A DNA stretch of 64,000 nt from Methylomonas sp. LW13 (GCF_016865255.1 NZ_CP033381.1:1116001-1180000), one strand, 5' to 3'. Shown: positions 36,278-46,145, numbered from the stretch's first letter. Made by a program: numbers and translations. Notes: generated by a model not told the origin, from the sequence alone.

Positions 36278-36338
36278 AATGGCTCATCGCTACGAAAAGA
36301 TAGACTGGCAAACAACAACCTTATTCGTGATCTCGCCC

Positions 36339-36848
36339 ATGTCGATACGTCTTGCTATTCCGGCCGATGCAAAAGCCATTGGTCAAATTCGCGTGGCGGC
36401 TTGGCGCGCTGCTTACCAGCCGTTCATGCCGTCGGAGTTCTTGGCGTCGTTAGATCCTTCCGCAAACCTGGACGCACTAACAGAACGGTTAACTAATCCA
36501 ACCAGAGAGTTCATGGTGTTCGTCGCCGAGGACGAAGGCAATACGGTTGGCTTTTCAATCATCGGCGCACCTCGTTATCAGACACAGGAACTGACTGTTG
36601 AACTTTGGGCGCTCAATGTGTCGCCTGCCCATTGGCGTCAAGGATTAGGGAGAAAACTCGTTGATCGTTCAGTGGCGGAATCATTCAATTTAGGTTTTGC
36701 CTGCATCGAGCTGTGGTGCATCAAAGGCAATTCCCCAGCCGAAGCTGCGTATGCGGGTTGTGGTTTTACACTCACCGATAAAGAGCGCACATCGTCGGCG
36801 TTGACGGGACATCCATTGCACGAAGTTCTTTACTCAAAGATACTCTAA
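36339..36848 (+). CDS. GNAT-family N-acetyltransferase
   Basis: 169 residues. The acetyl-CoA motif is RQGLGRKLVDRSV, and the fold reads IRLAIPADAKAIGQIRVAAWRAAYQPFMP ... VSPAHWRQGLG ... IELWCIKGNSPAEAAYAGCGF. Typical single-domain GNAT with unknown substrate. The start at 36339 (MSIRLAIP) is preferred; the frame extends 20 codons upstream into the repeat. Flanked by two copies of the same repeat, which suggests it arrived as a unit. Confidence 0.85.
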   Translation: MSIRLAIPADAKAIGQIRVAAWRAAYQPFMPSEFLASLDPSANLDALTERLTNPTREFMVFVAEDEGNTVGFSIIGAPRYQTQELTVELWALNVSPAHWRQGLGRKLVDRSVAESFNLGFACIELWCIKGNSPAEAAYAGCGFTLTDKERTSSALTGHPLHEVLYSKIL

Positions 36849-36906
36849 GATCACTTCGAAATGGATTTGACAGTAAAGTAACCGTCCACGCTGCTATCTA
36901 AAACAA

Positions 36907-36995
36907 GTAGCCTCAATGGAATCGAGGTTTCGAAGGTTATCTCCTCCCAATTACAGACAAGAGTTTGGCTGTCTGTAAGCCGACTTCCTCTTTCA
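36907..36995. repeat. Partial copy of the inverted-repeat element (copy 2)
   Basis: GTAGCCTCAATGGAATCGAGG then TTTCGAAGG, later GTAAGCCGACTTCCTC, matching the left and middle of copy 1 at 36166 but without its right end. Contains its own ACAGACA/TGTCTGT inverted repeat. The remaining bases to 37154 show no gene. Confidence 0.5.
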
Positions 36996-37154
36996 GGGCT
37001 GTGGAAGTGTTGAACAGCGTGAAGTGCATCGTTCGTGATTGCTCAGGGTTGGAAATTTGGTATGAGCTAAGCGCTATTTCTGGTCGGCTTGGCTGGTGGG
37101 ATTCAATCTAGTAGGTCGGGATAGGCATAAGCCATAACCCGACCTAGTCATCTT

Positions 37155-37643
37155 TTATGCCTCAGCCGGCGCGTTCAAACCCTTGATAATATCTAACACC
37201 GCCTGCGCATGCCCTTCATGGTTGACGCCATACATGGCTTCGATCAGTTTGCCGTCTTTGCCGATGATGAAAGTCGAGCGGACGATTTTCCATTTTTTCA
37301 CGCCGTCTTTTTCCACTTCCTGCCAAACCCCATAAGCCTCGCACAGGTCGCCGGAGGTGTCGGCCAGCAGTTGCACGTTCAGGCCGTATTTGGCTATGAA
37401 GTCGCGGTGGCTTTGGCAATCGTCTTTGCTGACGCCGATGATCACGGTGTCCTGGGCGTCGAATTCGCCGGCCAGTGCGGTAAAGTCGTTGGCTTCAATG
37501 GTGCAGCCGGGGGTGTCGTCTTTGGGATAGAAGTACAACACCACATTTTTGTCCTCTTGGTAATCGGACAGGTAAATGAGTTTGTTGTCTTGATTGGCGG
37601 ATCTAAAAAAGGGCGCTTCCTGGTTTTTTTGTAATTGTGACAT
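37155..37643 (-). CDS. bcp: Thiol peroxidase of the Bcp/PrxQ family
   Basis: Peroxiredoxin of 162 residues that reduces hydroperoxides with thioredoxin. Peroxidatic Cys in YFYPKDDTPGCTIEANDF; a second Cys lies about 60 residues later (KDDCQSHRDF). The short Cys-to-Cys spacing of classic PrxQ (five residues) is not present, so it may be a one-Cys type. AGGAG precedes the ATG at 37643. Monocistronic; 37644-37875 behind it holds no gene. Confidence 0.92.
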   Translation of the reverse strand: MSQLQKNQEAPFFRSANQDNKLIYLSDYQEDKNVVLYFYPKDDTPGCTIEANDFTALAGEFDAQDTVIIGVSKDDCQSHRDFIAKYGLNVQLLADTSGDLCEAYGVWQEVEKDGVKKWKIVRSTFIIGKDGKLIEAMYGVNHEGHAQAVLDIIKGLNAPAEA

Positions 37644-37875
37644 GCGATTCTCCTCTTGTTTTTGGCCGGATAAGTTCCAGCACGCGGGCTGTTGGCATCG
37701 ATTTAAAGCGGCGCCAGGTTTTTACGACCGGCGTCGTTGAAACCGAAAGGCTCTGCCGTAAAAGGCTGCTCTCGGCGATTATGAACCAGGTTTCCGGTGG
37801 CATCTACCACAAATATGGTGAGATTTAGGTGGACTGCAGTGCCGGGGTAACTTGAGTCTATCTCAACAAAATGCA

Positions 37876-39306
37876 TTATGACTGCCAACCGCCGCCCAGC
37901 GCTTTGTAGAGTTCTACCATGGCGCTAATCTGCTTTTGCTTGGTTTCGATCAGTTCCTTTTTCGCTTCCAAGGCATCGCGTTGCGTCAGCAATACCTCCA
38001 GATAATCGGCGCGGGCCGAGATGAACAACTGGTTGGCTACGTCGATTGATTTCACCAAAGAATCGACTTGCTGGCGTTTGAGCTGGTAGTTTTTGTCCAG
38101 TTTATCGATGTTGGACAGTTGATTGGCGACTTCAGCATAGGCATTAATGATGCTTTGCTCGTATTCATAGGCCGCCTGCACCTGCTTGGCGTTGGCGTTT
38201 TTATATTCGGCGGTAATCGCGTTTTTGTTGACCAGCGGTGCCACCAGTTCGCCGGCGACCATGGCCGCCAATGATTCCGGCGTGTTGATCAGATATTTCA
38301 AGGCAAAGGCTTGAAAGCCGACGCCGGCCTTGATGCCGAACGACGGGTAGAAATTAGCCCTGGCAACGTCGATATTCAGGTCGGCAGCCTTCAATTCCAG
38401 TTCGGCTTTGCGGATGTCCGGCCGGTTTTGCAACAGCTCCGACGGCAAGCCGGCGCTCAACGCCTTGGGCTTGATGCTCATGAAACCGGCCGACGAACGT
38501 TCGATAGGCTGCGGGGTTCGCCCCAGCAAGGTGTTGATACGGTTTTCTACAACGGTAATCTGCTGCTCGATTTCATATTGCCTGGCCTGGTTTTTCGCCA
38601 CCTCGGCTTCGTAACGCTTCACTGCCAACGTATTGGTGCGCGCATAAATCTGCAATTGCCTGACTACCAGCAAGCCATTCTGCTGCAGCGCGATGTTTTG
38701 CTGCAAATTTTCCAACTGGTTATCCAGGGCCAGCAGTTCGTAATAGGCATGCGCCACTTCCGCGACCAGATGAGTCAACAGGAAATTACGGCCTTCACCC
38801 GAAGCCATATATTCGTAGACCGCTACCTGGGTGGCGTTCCTGAGCTTCTTCCAGACGTCGATTTCCCAAGTCGAGAACAAACCGAATTGGTAGTCGCCGA
38901 GGAAAGCCGGGAAGGCCTGGCCTTTGGCAATCTCCAAATTTTCTTCGACCGCGCCGTTGCGGGTGTGCTTTGCGGTTTTCTCGCCGCTTGCCGCCGCGCC
39001 AAGTTTGACGAAGGGCAAATATTCCCCTTTGCGGGCCTGGATTTCGTTTTCGGCGATGCTGATGCGTTGCAGTGCGATGTTGATTTCCTTGTTATTGGCA
39101 ACGGCGGTATCGATCAAGCTCAGCAGATGCGGATCGTCGAAAAATTCTTGCCATTTCACGGTCGCAGAACTGGCCTGCTCAATGACTCCCGGCTTGAATT
39201 GGTCGGGCAGCTGCTTATCCGCCATCTTGGTGGTCATGTCCGGAATGCCGCAAGCTTGCAGCAGCAAGCCGGCTGCCACCGTTGCGGCTAAACATTTAAT
39301 ACTCAT
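37876..39306 (-). CDS. RND efflux outer-membrane channel lipoprotein (NodT/OprM family)
   Basis: TolC-like outer-membrane channel, 476 residues. Lipobox LLLQACG after the signal peptide indicates lipidation. Two OEP repeats follow, with the family SSATVKWQEFFDDPHLLSLIDTAVANNKEINIALQRI start and RPDIRKAELELKAADLNIDVARANFYPS in the middle. ATG at 39306 has GGAG six bases upstream and overlaps the RND pump stop by 11 bases. Last gene of the MFP-RND-OMF operon. Confidence 0.92.
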   Translation of the reverse strand: MSIKCLAATVAAGLLLQACGIPDMTTKMADKQLPDQFKPGVIEQASSATVKWQEFFDDPHLLSLIDTAVANNKEINIALQRISIAENEIQARKGEYLPFVKLGAAASGEKTAKHTRNGAVEENLEIAKGQAFPAFLGDYQFGLFSTWEIDVWKKLRNATQVAVYEYMASGEGRNFLLTHLVAEVAHAYYELLALDNQLENLQQNIALQQNGLLVVRQLQIYARTNTLAVKRYEAEVAKNQARQYEIEQQITVVENRINTLLGRTPQPIERSSAGFMSIKPKALSAGLPSELLQNRPDIRKAELELKAADLNIDVARANFYPSFGIKAGVGFQAFALKYLINTPESLAAMVAGELVAPLVNKNAITAEYKNANAKQVQAAYEYEQSIINAYAEVANQLSNIDKLDKNYQLKRQQVDSLVKSIDVANQLFISARADYLEVLLTQRDALEAKKELIETKQKQISAMVELYKALGGGWQS

Positions 39307-42300
39307 CGTCGTCTCCATAGTGATAATGCTCGGTTAACGGTTCGACGTCTTCGTTTTTGACCAATGACTTACCTTCGATTAGGTTGGCGAACAGGTAATA
39401 AAGCCCAGGGATCAGCACCACGCCGAACACGGTACCGAACAACATGCCGCCCAGTGCCGAGCTGCCTATGGTGCGGTTTCCGACCGAGCCGGCGCCGGTG
39501 GCCACCACCAAGGGGATCAAGCCGGCGATGAAGGCGAACGAGGTCATTAAAATCGGCCGGAACCGCGCCCTCGCGCCCTCAATGGCCGCGTCTTTGACCG
39601 ACATGCCCTGGCCGTGTTTTTGCACCGCGAATTCGACGATCAATACCGCGTTCTTGCCCAGCAAGCCGATCAACATCACCAAGCCGACTTGGGCATAAAT
39701 GTCATTGGCTAGCCCCAACGCTTTCAACAGAAAGAACGAACCAAAGATGCCGGCCGGCAACGAACACAACACCGCTAGCGGCAACACGAAGCTTTCGTAC
39801 TGCGCCGCCAATACCAGATAAACGAACATCAACACTACGCCGAAGATGATCAGCGCTTCGTTGCCGCGCGCCGCTTCGTCAAACGACAGGCCTTCCCAGG
39901 CAATGTCATAACCGCGCGGCAAGGTTTTGGCCGCCACGTCCCGCACCGCGTCAATTGCCTCACCGGTGGTGTAACCAGCCGCCGGCTCGGCACGGATCGC
40001 TGCCGAGTTGTACAGGTTATAGCGGGTAATTTCGTTTGGGCCCTGGCGCTGCTTGATGGTCATGAACGACGAATATGGGACCATTTCACCGGCATCGTTT
40101 TTGACGAAAAACTTCAAAATGTCCGACGGAAACCGGCGAAACTCCGGCGAAGCCTGGGCATACACCTTGAAAAAGTTGTTGAAGCGGATAAAGCCCTGCT
40201 CATAAGTACTACCGATCATGATGTCCAGGTTTTCCATCGCCTTATCGATGGACACGCCTTTCTGCATCGCCAGTTGGTTATCGATGACCAGTTCGTATTG
40301 CGGGTAATTGGCAGCGTAAAACGTGAACAGTCCGGTCAATTCTTTGCGCTTGCCCAGCGCGGCCATAAAGTCCTGGTTGATCTTGTCGAACTTTTGATAA
40401 TCGACATCTTCGGACTTATCCAGCAGACGTAAGGCCAGACCGGACGCCGCGCCGTAACCCGGCACCGGCGGCGGTTCGAAAAATTCGATCAAGGCGCCAA
40501 AATCCTTGGTTTTTTCCTCCAGTTCTCGAATCACGTCGTGCACCGACATTTTACGTTGCGACCAATCCTTGAGATTGATGATGCAGGTGCCGGCATTGGA
40601 ACCGCGGCCTTCGGTCAATACTTCGTAGCCGGCCAGCGACGATACCGATTGCACACCGTCTATCGTCGTTGCCACACTTTGCAGCTGGCGCGCAACCTGG
40701 TTGGTCACTTCTAGCGTTGAACCGGGTGGGGTCTGGATAATGGCGTAAATCATGCCTTGGTCCTCACCGGGAATGAAACCGGCCGGCAAGGTTTGATTGA
40801 CGAGAAAAATGCCGAACGAGAATCCACCCAAAGCCAGCAAAGTGACAATGCGCCGAGCCACCACGACGTTCAGCACTTTAACGTAGCGGCCGGTGACTTT
40901 TTCGAACAGATAGTTAAAACCGTCGATGAACAGGCCAATCGGGGTTCTGCGCTTCGGCTGGCCGTGGGTGTTTTTCAAAATCATCGCGCACAAAACAGGC
41001 GCCAACGATAAGGCGACAATCGCGGAAATCACGATGGACGATGCCATCGCAATCGAGAACTGCCGATAAAACACCCCGACCGGGCCCGACATGAAGGCAA
41101 TCGGCACAAACACCGACGTCATGACCAAGGTGATCGCGATAATCGCGCCGCCAATTTCGCCCAAAACTTTTTGCGAGGCGACGTAAGGTGTGACGTGTTC
41201 CGCTTCCATCTTGGCGTGTACCGCCTCCACGACCACGATGGCGTCATCGACGACGATACCTATCGCCAGGACCAACGCAAACAGCGTGATCAGGTTAATC
41301 GACAAGCCAAAAGCCGACATCACCGCGAACGAGCCGATCAACGATACCGGCACCGCCAAAATCGGAATCAAAGTCGAACGCCAGTCGCCCAAGAAGATGA
41401 ACACCACCAAGGCCACCAGCACGAATGCCTCGCCCAAGGTATGCAGGACTTTCTCTATCGAGGCATCGAGGAAGCGGGACACGTCGTAATCGATTTCGTA
41501 ATCCATGCCTTCCGGAAACGAGGCTTTCAATTCCTCCATTTTGGCTTTGACGTCCTCGATTACCTGGCTGGCGTTGCTGCCGTAGTTTTGCTTGAGCACA
41601 ATCGCCGCCGACGGGAACGAATCTTTGTTGGAATAAATATCGTAAAATTCGCTGCTCAGATCGACCTTGGCGATGTCTTTTAAATGCAGAATTTCGCCTT
41701 CCGAATTGGCGCGGATGATGATGTTTTCGTACTGCTCGGGTTTGTTATAGCGGCCTTGGTACACCAGCACATATTCTTTGGATTGGGCGGCGATACCGGT
41801 GCTTTGCCCAATTCGGCCCGGCCGGCCGATGATGCTCTGCTTGCCTATCGCGTCCATCACCTCGTCGATTGACACCTTGTAAGCGCGCATCCGGTCCGGA
41901 TTCAGCCAAACCCGCATCGCGTATTGACGGCTACCCAAAATCTTGGCCTGAGCGATGCCGAACACCCGCTGAATTTCCGGGATGACGTTGACGTTGGCGT
42001 AATTGAACAGAAATTTCTCGTCGGCGTTCTTGTCCTTGCTGTACAAATTGACGTACATCAGCATGCTGGGTTGCACCCGTTCAACGACGACGCCTTCCAG
42101 TTGCACCAGCTTCGGCAACCGGCTCATCACCTGATCCAGGCGGGTCTTGACGTTGACCATTGCCAGGTTGGGATCGACGCCCAAGCCAAAAATGACTTGA
42201 ATCGTCGCTTCGCCGGCGCTAGTCGCGTCCGAGACAATGTACTTCATACCCGGTACACCGTTGATTGCCCGTTCGATGGTGATCAGCGACGATTGCACTA

Positions 42301-42469
42301 ACACGTCGGCGCTGGCACCGGGAAACGCTAACGAGACAATGACCCGCGGCGGCGCAATATCCGGGAACTGCGAGATGGGTAAGGATTTAATCGACAGCGT
42401 GCCCATGAACAGAAACAACAGCGACAATACAATGGCCATCACCGGGCGTTTGATAAAGATATTAAACAT
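39296..42469 (-). CDS. RND multidrug efflux pump, inner-membrane (HAE1 family)
   Basis: 1057 residues, AcrB/MexB-like proton antiporter. Helix TM1 at the N-terminus (IKRPVMAIVLSLLFLFMG), the TM4 DD pair LAIGIVVDDAIVVVEAVHAKME that carries protons, and GLANDIYAQVGLVMLIGLLGKNAVLIVEFA in TM10-11 are intact. Acts with the upstream fusion protein and downstream channel. Substrates cannot be read from the sequence. Confidence 0.95.
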   Translation of the reverse strand: MFNIFIKRPVMAIVLSLLFLFMGTLSIKSLPISQFPDIAPPRVIVSLAFPGASADVLVQSSLITIERAINGVPGMKYIVSDATSAGEATIQVIFGLGVDPNLAMVNVKTRLDQVMSRLPKLVQLEGVVVERVQPSMLMYVNLYSKDKNADEKFLFNYANVNVIPEIQRVFGIAQAKILGSRQYAMRVWLNPDRMRAYKVSIDEVMDAIGKQSIIGRPGRIGQSTGIAAQSKEYVLVYQGRYNKPEQYENIIIRANSEGEILHLKDIAKVDLSSEFYDIYSNKDSFPSAAIVLKQNYGSNASQVIEDVKAKMEELKASFPEGMDYEIDYDVSRFLDASIEKVLHTLGEAFVLVALVVFIFLGDWRSTLIPILAVPVSLIGSFAVMSAFGLSINLITLFALVLAIGIVVDDAIVVVEAVHAKMEAEHVTPYVASQKVLGEIGGAIIAITLVMTSVFVPIAFMSGPVGVFYRQFSIAMASSIVISAIVALSLAPVLCAMILKNTHGQPKRRTPIGLFIDGFNYLFEKVTGRYVKVLNVVVARRIVTLLALGGFSFGIFLVNQTLPAGFIPGEDQGMIYAIIQTPPGSTLEVTNQVARQLQSVATTIDGVQSVSSLAGYEVLTEGRGSNAGTCIINLKDWSQRKMSVHDVIRELEEKTKDFGALIEFFEPPPVPGYGAASGLALRLLDKSEDVDYQKFDKINQDFMAALGKRKELTGLFTFYAANYPQYELVIDNQLAMQKGVSIDKAMENLDIMIGSTYEQGFIRFNNFFKVYAQASPEFRRFPSDILKFFVKNDAGEMVPYSSFMTIKQRQGPNEITRYNLYNSAAIRAEPAAGYTTGEAIDAVRDVAAKTLPRGYDIAWEGLSFDEAARGNEALIIFGVVLMFVYLVLAAQYESFVLPLAVLCSLPAGIFGSFFLLKALGLANDIYAQVGLVMLIGLLGKNAVLIVEFAVQKHGQGMSVKDAAIEGARARFRPILMTSFAFIAGLIPLVVATGAGSVGNRTIGSSALGGMLFGTVFGVVLIPGLYYLFANLIEGKSLVKNEDVEPLTEHYHYGDDDEY

Positions 42470-42490
42470 GGCTTATCCCCGACTGGCGAA

Positions 42491-43576
42491 TTACTCGGTA
42501 TACAATTCCAATTCGGAACGAATTTTTTCCGGCGGAATTAAATTAATCTCCACTTTTTCGCCGGCGTGGACCTTGCGCAACCCCTCTAATAGCACCTTGT
42601 CGTCGTCTTTCAAGCCCTCTTTTATAATAAATAAATGCGGCAATTCGGCTTCGATTTTGACTAGCCGTTGCTCCAATTTTCCCTCTGGATTAACGACATA
42701 AACGTAGGTTTTGTCGAGAATATCGAAGGTGGCTTTTTGCGGAATTAACAACGCATTTTTATAAGGCTTTGTCATTAATATGGTGCCGGTTTCGCCGTGT
42801 CTTAGAAGTTTATCCGGATTGGCAAAAGTGGCGCGAAATTCGATATTGCCGGCGGTATTGTCAAAATCAGCTTCTATGGTTTCTATAATACCGTTCTGAT
42901 TGTAAACTTGGCCGTTGGCGAGCTTTAATTGCACCTTGGTTCGGGCGTCTTCATCCTTGTGTAATTTATAATCAAGATATTCCGCTTCCGGCACATTAAA
43001 ATAAACCCACAATTTACTGATATCCGATAATGTGGTTAATAAGGCGCCGTCTTCCAGTAAGCTGCCGGTCCGCACATCCAGATGATCCATGATGCCTTCG
43101 AATGGCGCATTAATATTGGTAAAACCCAAATGGGTTTCCGCCAGCTTCACTTCCGCGTTAGCCTTGTCCAGCTTGGCTTTCGCCAAGGCTAGCTCATTGG
43201 GTGAGACGATTTTTTGATCTGCCAAACCCTTGGTGTTTAGGTATTCGATATTTATCGCATTGGCTTCGGCCTGGGCTTTTAATAATTCGGCCTGGTAAAT
43301 ATTTGGCATAATTTTGAACATCGGTTGGCCTTGATGAACCAACTGCCCTTCATCGACAAATATATTCTGCACATAGCCCCGTTCCAATGCGCGAATTTCA
43401 ATATGTCGAAATGCGTGAATCTGGGCAACATACTCCTTAGTTACCGCAGTATCTTCGCGTAGCGGCATGGTCGCTTCCAGTTTGGGTATTTCTTCTGGAT
43501 GCTCAGTATCGGAGTGATTGCATCCGCTTATTAAAGCGGCCAATAATCCCATAAATAAAGTTGTTTTATATTTCAT
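42491..43576 (-). CDS. RND efflux periplasmic adaptor (membrane fusion lipoprotein)
   Basis: 361 residues. Lipobox LISGC near residue 19. The HlyD/AcrA layout is clear: lipoyl half-motif (YVQNIFVDEGQLVHQGQPMFKI), helical hairpin (KAQAEANAINIEYLNTKGL ... SPNELALAKAKLDKANAEVKLAETHLGFTNINAPFEG), and a beta-barrel. First gene of the leftward efflux operon, 21 bases before the pump gene. Confidence 0.92.
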   Translation of the reverse strand: MKYKTTLFMGLLAALISGCNHSDTEHPEEIPKLEATMPLREDTAVTKEYVAQIHAFRHIEIRALERGYVQNIFVDEGQLVHQGQPMFKIMPNIYQAELLKAQAEANAINIEYLNTKGLADQKIVSPNELALAKAKLDKANAEVKLAETHLGFTNINAPFEGIMDHLDVRTGSLLEDGALLTTLSDISKLWVYFNVPEAEYLDYKLHKDEDARTKVQLKLANGQVYNQNGIIETIEADFDNTAGNIEFRATFANPDKLLRHGETGTILMTKPYKNALLIPQKATFDILDKTYVYVVNPEGKLEQRLVKIEAELPHLFIIKEGLKDDDKVLLEGLRKVHAGEKVEINLIPPEKIRSELELYTE

Positions 43577-44030
43577 TTTAAACTGCCTAATTTACAATAC
43601 GTATAAAATATCTATTATTAATCTTTAATTTAATAGAGCGAATTAAGCCTGCGACTGAAATAAACGTAAAATATTCATTTGAAATCGACTAGATTTGAGC
43701 AAATTCGATGCCAGTATTTTTTTGTGCTATTGATCAGTGAATAAATACCAGCAACGTATAGGGGATTTACCTTTGGTCTTAGATATAGCGTGAGTTAGAG
43801 GCGCAAATACTCCGATTTAAGGGTGTTTGATTTTTGATAAGCTTTAAGCTCCTAGATTGGTTGTCTGGTTGAAATCCACCGGCCAAAGGTTTGCAGTCCG
43901 GCAGGTTGGGGGTTTCGTGATAAGGTTTTCAAACATGACTGTGTTCTTGGATACCATGGAGCGACGCCTGGCGCGCGGCTCACCCTGTTGATACCCGCAG
44001 TCATTAACCTTTCAAGATAGGAAACAAAGC
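43577..44030. promoter_or_regulatory. Divergent region between efflux operon and two-component system
   Basis: 454 bases, AT-rich near the efflux side. No gene is convincing. AACCTTTCA at 44006-44014, close to the response-regulator start, is the reverse complement of the TGAAAGGTT boxes upstream of the carbonic anhydrase. The AGGAAA ribosome site is at 44019-44024. The arrangement suggests that the regulator may also control the efflux operon, but no matching box was found next to it. Confidence 0.4.
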
Positions 44031-44705
44031 ATGCGAATTTTATTAGTCGAAGATGACGCCGCATTGGGGGACGGCTTGTCGCGAACCCTGAGCGATTGGG
44101 GCTTCGACACTACGCTGGCCAAGACCGGGAATTACGCCGGTAGCGCGCTGATGACGCAACCCTACGATCTGGTGATTCTGGATTTGGGCCTGCCTGACAT
44201 CGACGGACGGGAGGTATTGCGGCAGTTACGGGCGCGCAAATCGGTGATCCCGGTGTTGATATTGACCGCCCGCGATGCGCTGAACGATAGGGTTAGCGGT
44301 CTGGAACTGGGCGCCGACGATTACATGACCAAACCCTTCGAACTGCGGGAGTTGGAAGCCAGGGTCAGGGCGTTGTTGCGCCGCAGTCACGGCGGCTTTA
44401 ATCATGACATTCGTTTCGGGGCATTGACTTTGGATACCCGCAATCAGCAGATCAGCGCCAACGACATGCCGATGGCGCTGCCGCCGCGGGAATACGGCGT
44501 GTTGGAAGCCTTGATGTTGAACAGCGGCCGGGTGGTCAGCAAGGATAATATTGCGCAACGGCTGGCGGCCCATGCCGAGGAATTGGCCGACAATGCCATC
44601 GAAGTGTATGTGCATAGGCTGCGCAAGCGCTTGGAACCGTTGGGGATCAACATTAGAACCCTGCGCGGGCTGGGTTATCTTTTGGAGAAAAGTCAGGATG
44701 AATAA
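44031..44705 (+). CDS. OmpR-family response regulator (QseB/PmrA-like)
   Basis: 224 residues. Receiver domain with acidic pocket EDD (7-9), phosphoacceptor D51 (LVILDLGLPD) and the TKPFELREL switch lysine; winged-helix DNA-binding domain with LPPREYGVLEALMLNSGRVVSKDNIAQRL and NAIEVYVHRLRKRL. The last 8 bases overlap the kinase start, so the pair is co-translated. Confidence 0.95.
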   Translation: MRILLVEDDAALGDGLSRTLSDWGFDTTLAKTGNYAGSALMTQPYDLVILDLGLPDIDGREVLRQLRARKSVIPVLILTARDALNDRVSGLELGADDYMTKPFELRELEARVRALLRRSHGGFNHDIRFGALTLDTRNQQISANDMPMALPPREYGVLEALMLNSGRVVSKDNIAQRLAAHAEELADNAIEVYVHRLRKRLEPLGINIRTLRGLGYLLEKSQDE

Positions 44706-46095
44706 ACCGCAAAGTCTTAGGGCTCAGCTGCTTTCCAAGCTGACTTTGCCCCTGCTTTTCGTGGTATTGCTGGATGCCGCTGCTTCTTATTTCGTGGCAA
44801 TGCACTATACCGATCTGGCGTACGACCGCTGGTTGCTGGATTCGGTGAAGTCGTTGACGCAAGAGGTGCATGCCCAACAAAACCACGTCACTTTCGAATT
44901 ACCGCCGATTGCTGTCGAAGTATTTCGTTGGGACGACGTCGATAAAACCTTTTTTAAAGTGGAGTCGCAAGCAGAGGGCTTCATGGCCGGCGACGCCGAC
45001 TTGCCCAGTCCAGTGATTAACACGTTAACCAGTAATGAACCGTTTTTTTCGAACGGCGAGATCGAAGGCCATGAGGTGCGGATCGTGTCGGTGCTGACCA
45101 CGCCGACGCCCAGTTCCGAGCACGTGTTGGTGTCCGTGGCGGAAACCCTGAACAAGCGCCGCAGCATGATGACCGAGATTTTACTGGCCGTGGTCCCGCC
45201 ACAATTTTTGCTGCTGTTCATCGTCGGTTTTCATGTCTGGACCGGCGTTAATCGCGGGCTCAGGCCGTTGAACGATCTGGCCGCGCACCTGGCCGAGCGT
45301 TCGGCCCGCGACTTTAATCCGATCCTGGATGCCGACGTGCCGTTGGAAGTACGCTCGCTGACGCATACCATCAACGATTTATTGCAACGGCTGGGTTCGA
45401 CCTTAATCACCCAACAGCGTTTCATCGAAAATGCCGCGCATCAATTACGTACACCGCTGGCCGGTCTAAAATTACAGGCCGAGCGTGCTCTCGGTGCCGA
45501 CAACCCGGAAGCGATGAAAGCGGCGCTTGGACATATCAAAAATGCCGCCGACCGCGTTGCTCATCTCAGTACGCAATTGCTGGTTCTCGCCCGGTCGGAA
45601 TCGGTGTCGCACAGTGCTCCGGAATTCAAACCGGTCGATTTGGTCAAGCTGGCGCGGGAATCGTGTATGGATTGGGTGACCAGGGCTTTGGATCGGAATA
45701 TTGAACTGGGATTCGACGCGCCGGATGCCGCCGTGATGGTCGCCGGTGACGCGGTCTTGTTGCGCGAATTGCTCAGCAATCTGTTGGACAATGCGATTTG
45801 CTACGGCAACAGCGGCGGGCATATCAATGTTGGCGTTCGGGCCTTGCCGCATTTGGCGCTGATTGTCGAGGACGACGGTCCCGGCATTTCGATTATCGAG
45901 CAGGAGAAAATTTTCGAACGCTTTTATCGAATCCAGGGCAGCCAAGGGGAGGGTTGCGGTTTGGGGCTGGCCATCGTCAAAGAAATTGCCGATTTGCATG
46001 CGGCACGGGTCACGGTAGTCAGTGGCGGCCAGGGTAGGCAGGGGACTCGCTTCGAGATTGTTTTTAATGCTGACGAAAGTGTAATCAATAGTTAG
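44698..46095 (+). CDS. Sensor histidine kinase (QseC/TctE-like)
   Basis: 465 residues. Two membrane helices (about 13-37 and 160-185) bracket a periplasmic sensor part of about 120 residues; a HAMP linker follows. HisKA with H248 in ENAAHQLRTPLAG, and HATPase motifs LLSNLLDNAICYG, VEDDGPGI and GCGLGLAIVKEIA. The ATG at 44698 is inside the regulator's end. The signal is unknown; divergence from the efflux operon suggests a metal or envelope-stress signal. Confidence 0.95.
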   Translation: MNKPQSLRAQLLSKLTLPLLFVVLLDAAASYFVAMHYTDLAYDRWLLDSVKSLTQEVHAQQNHVTFELPPIAVEVFRWDDVDKTFFKVESQAEGFMAGDADLPSPVINTLTSNEPFFSNGEIEGHEVRIVSVLTTPTPSSEHVLVSVAETLNKRRSMMTEILLAVVPPQFLLLFIVGFHVWTGVNRGLRPLNDLAAHLAERSARDFNPILDADVPLEVRSLTHTINDLLQRLGSTLITQQRFIENAAHQLRTPLAGLKLQAERALGADNPEAMKAALGHIKNAADRVAHLSTQLLVLARSESVSHSAPEFKPVDLVKLARESCMDWVTRALDRNIELGFDAPDAAVMVAGDAVLLRELLSNLLDNAICYGNSGGHINVGVRALPHLALIVEDDGPGISIIEQEKIFERFYRIQGSQGEGCGLGLAIVKEIADLHAARVTVVSGGQGRQGTRFEIVFNADESVINS

Positions 46096-46125
46096 CACGC
46101 GCTTTGGGGATAGCCAGATGTTCTT

Positions 46126-46145
46126 TGAAAGGTTGATGAAAGGTT
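46126..46145 (+). promoter_or_regulatory. Tandem TGAAAGGTT boxes upstream of carbonic anhydrase
   Basis: TGAAAGGTT occurs at 46126-46134 and again at 46137-46145: two identical 9-mers 11 bases apart, one helical turn, as expected for an OmpR-type dimer site. The reverse complement occurs once upstream of the response regulator (44006-44014). Candidate operator; not tested. Confidence 0.45.

Noticed and set aside
36166..36995. Integron attC sites around the GNAT gene
   Set aside because: Palindromes of the right size exist, but the conserved core sites (GTTRRRY/RYYYAAC) are absent and no integrase is in the window.
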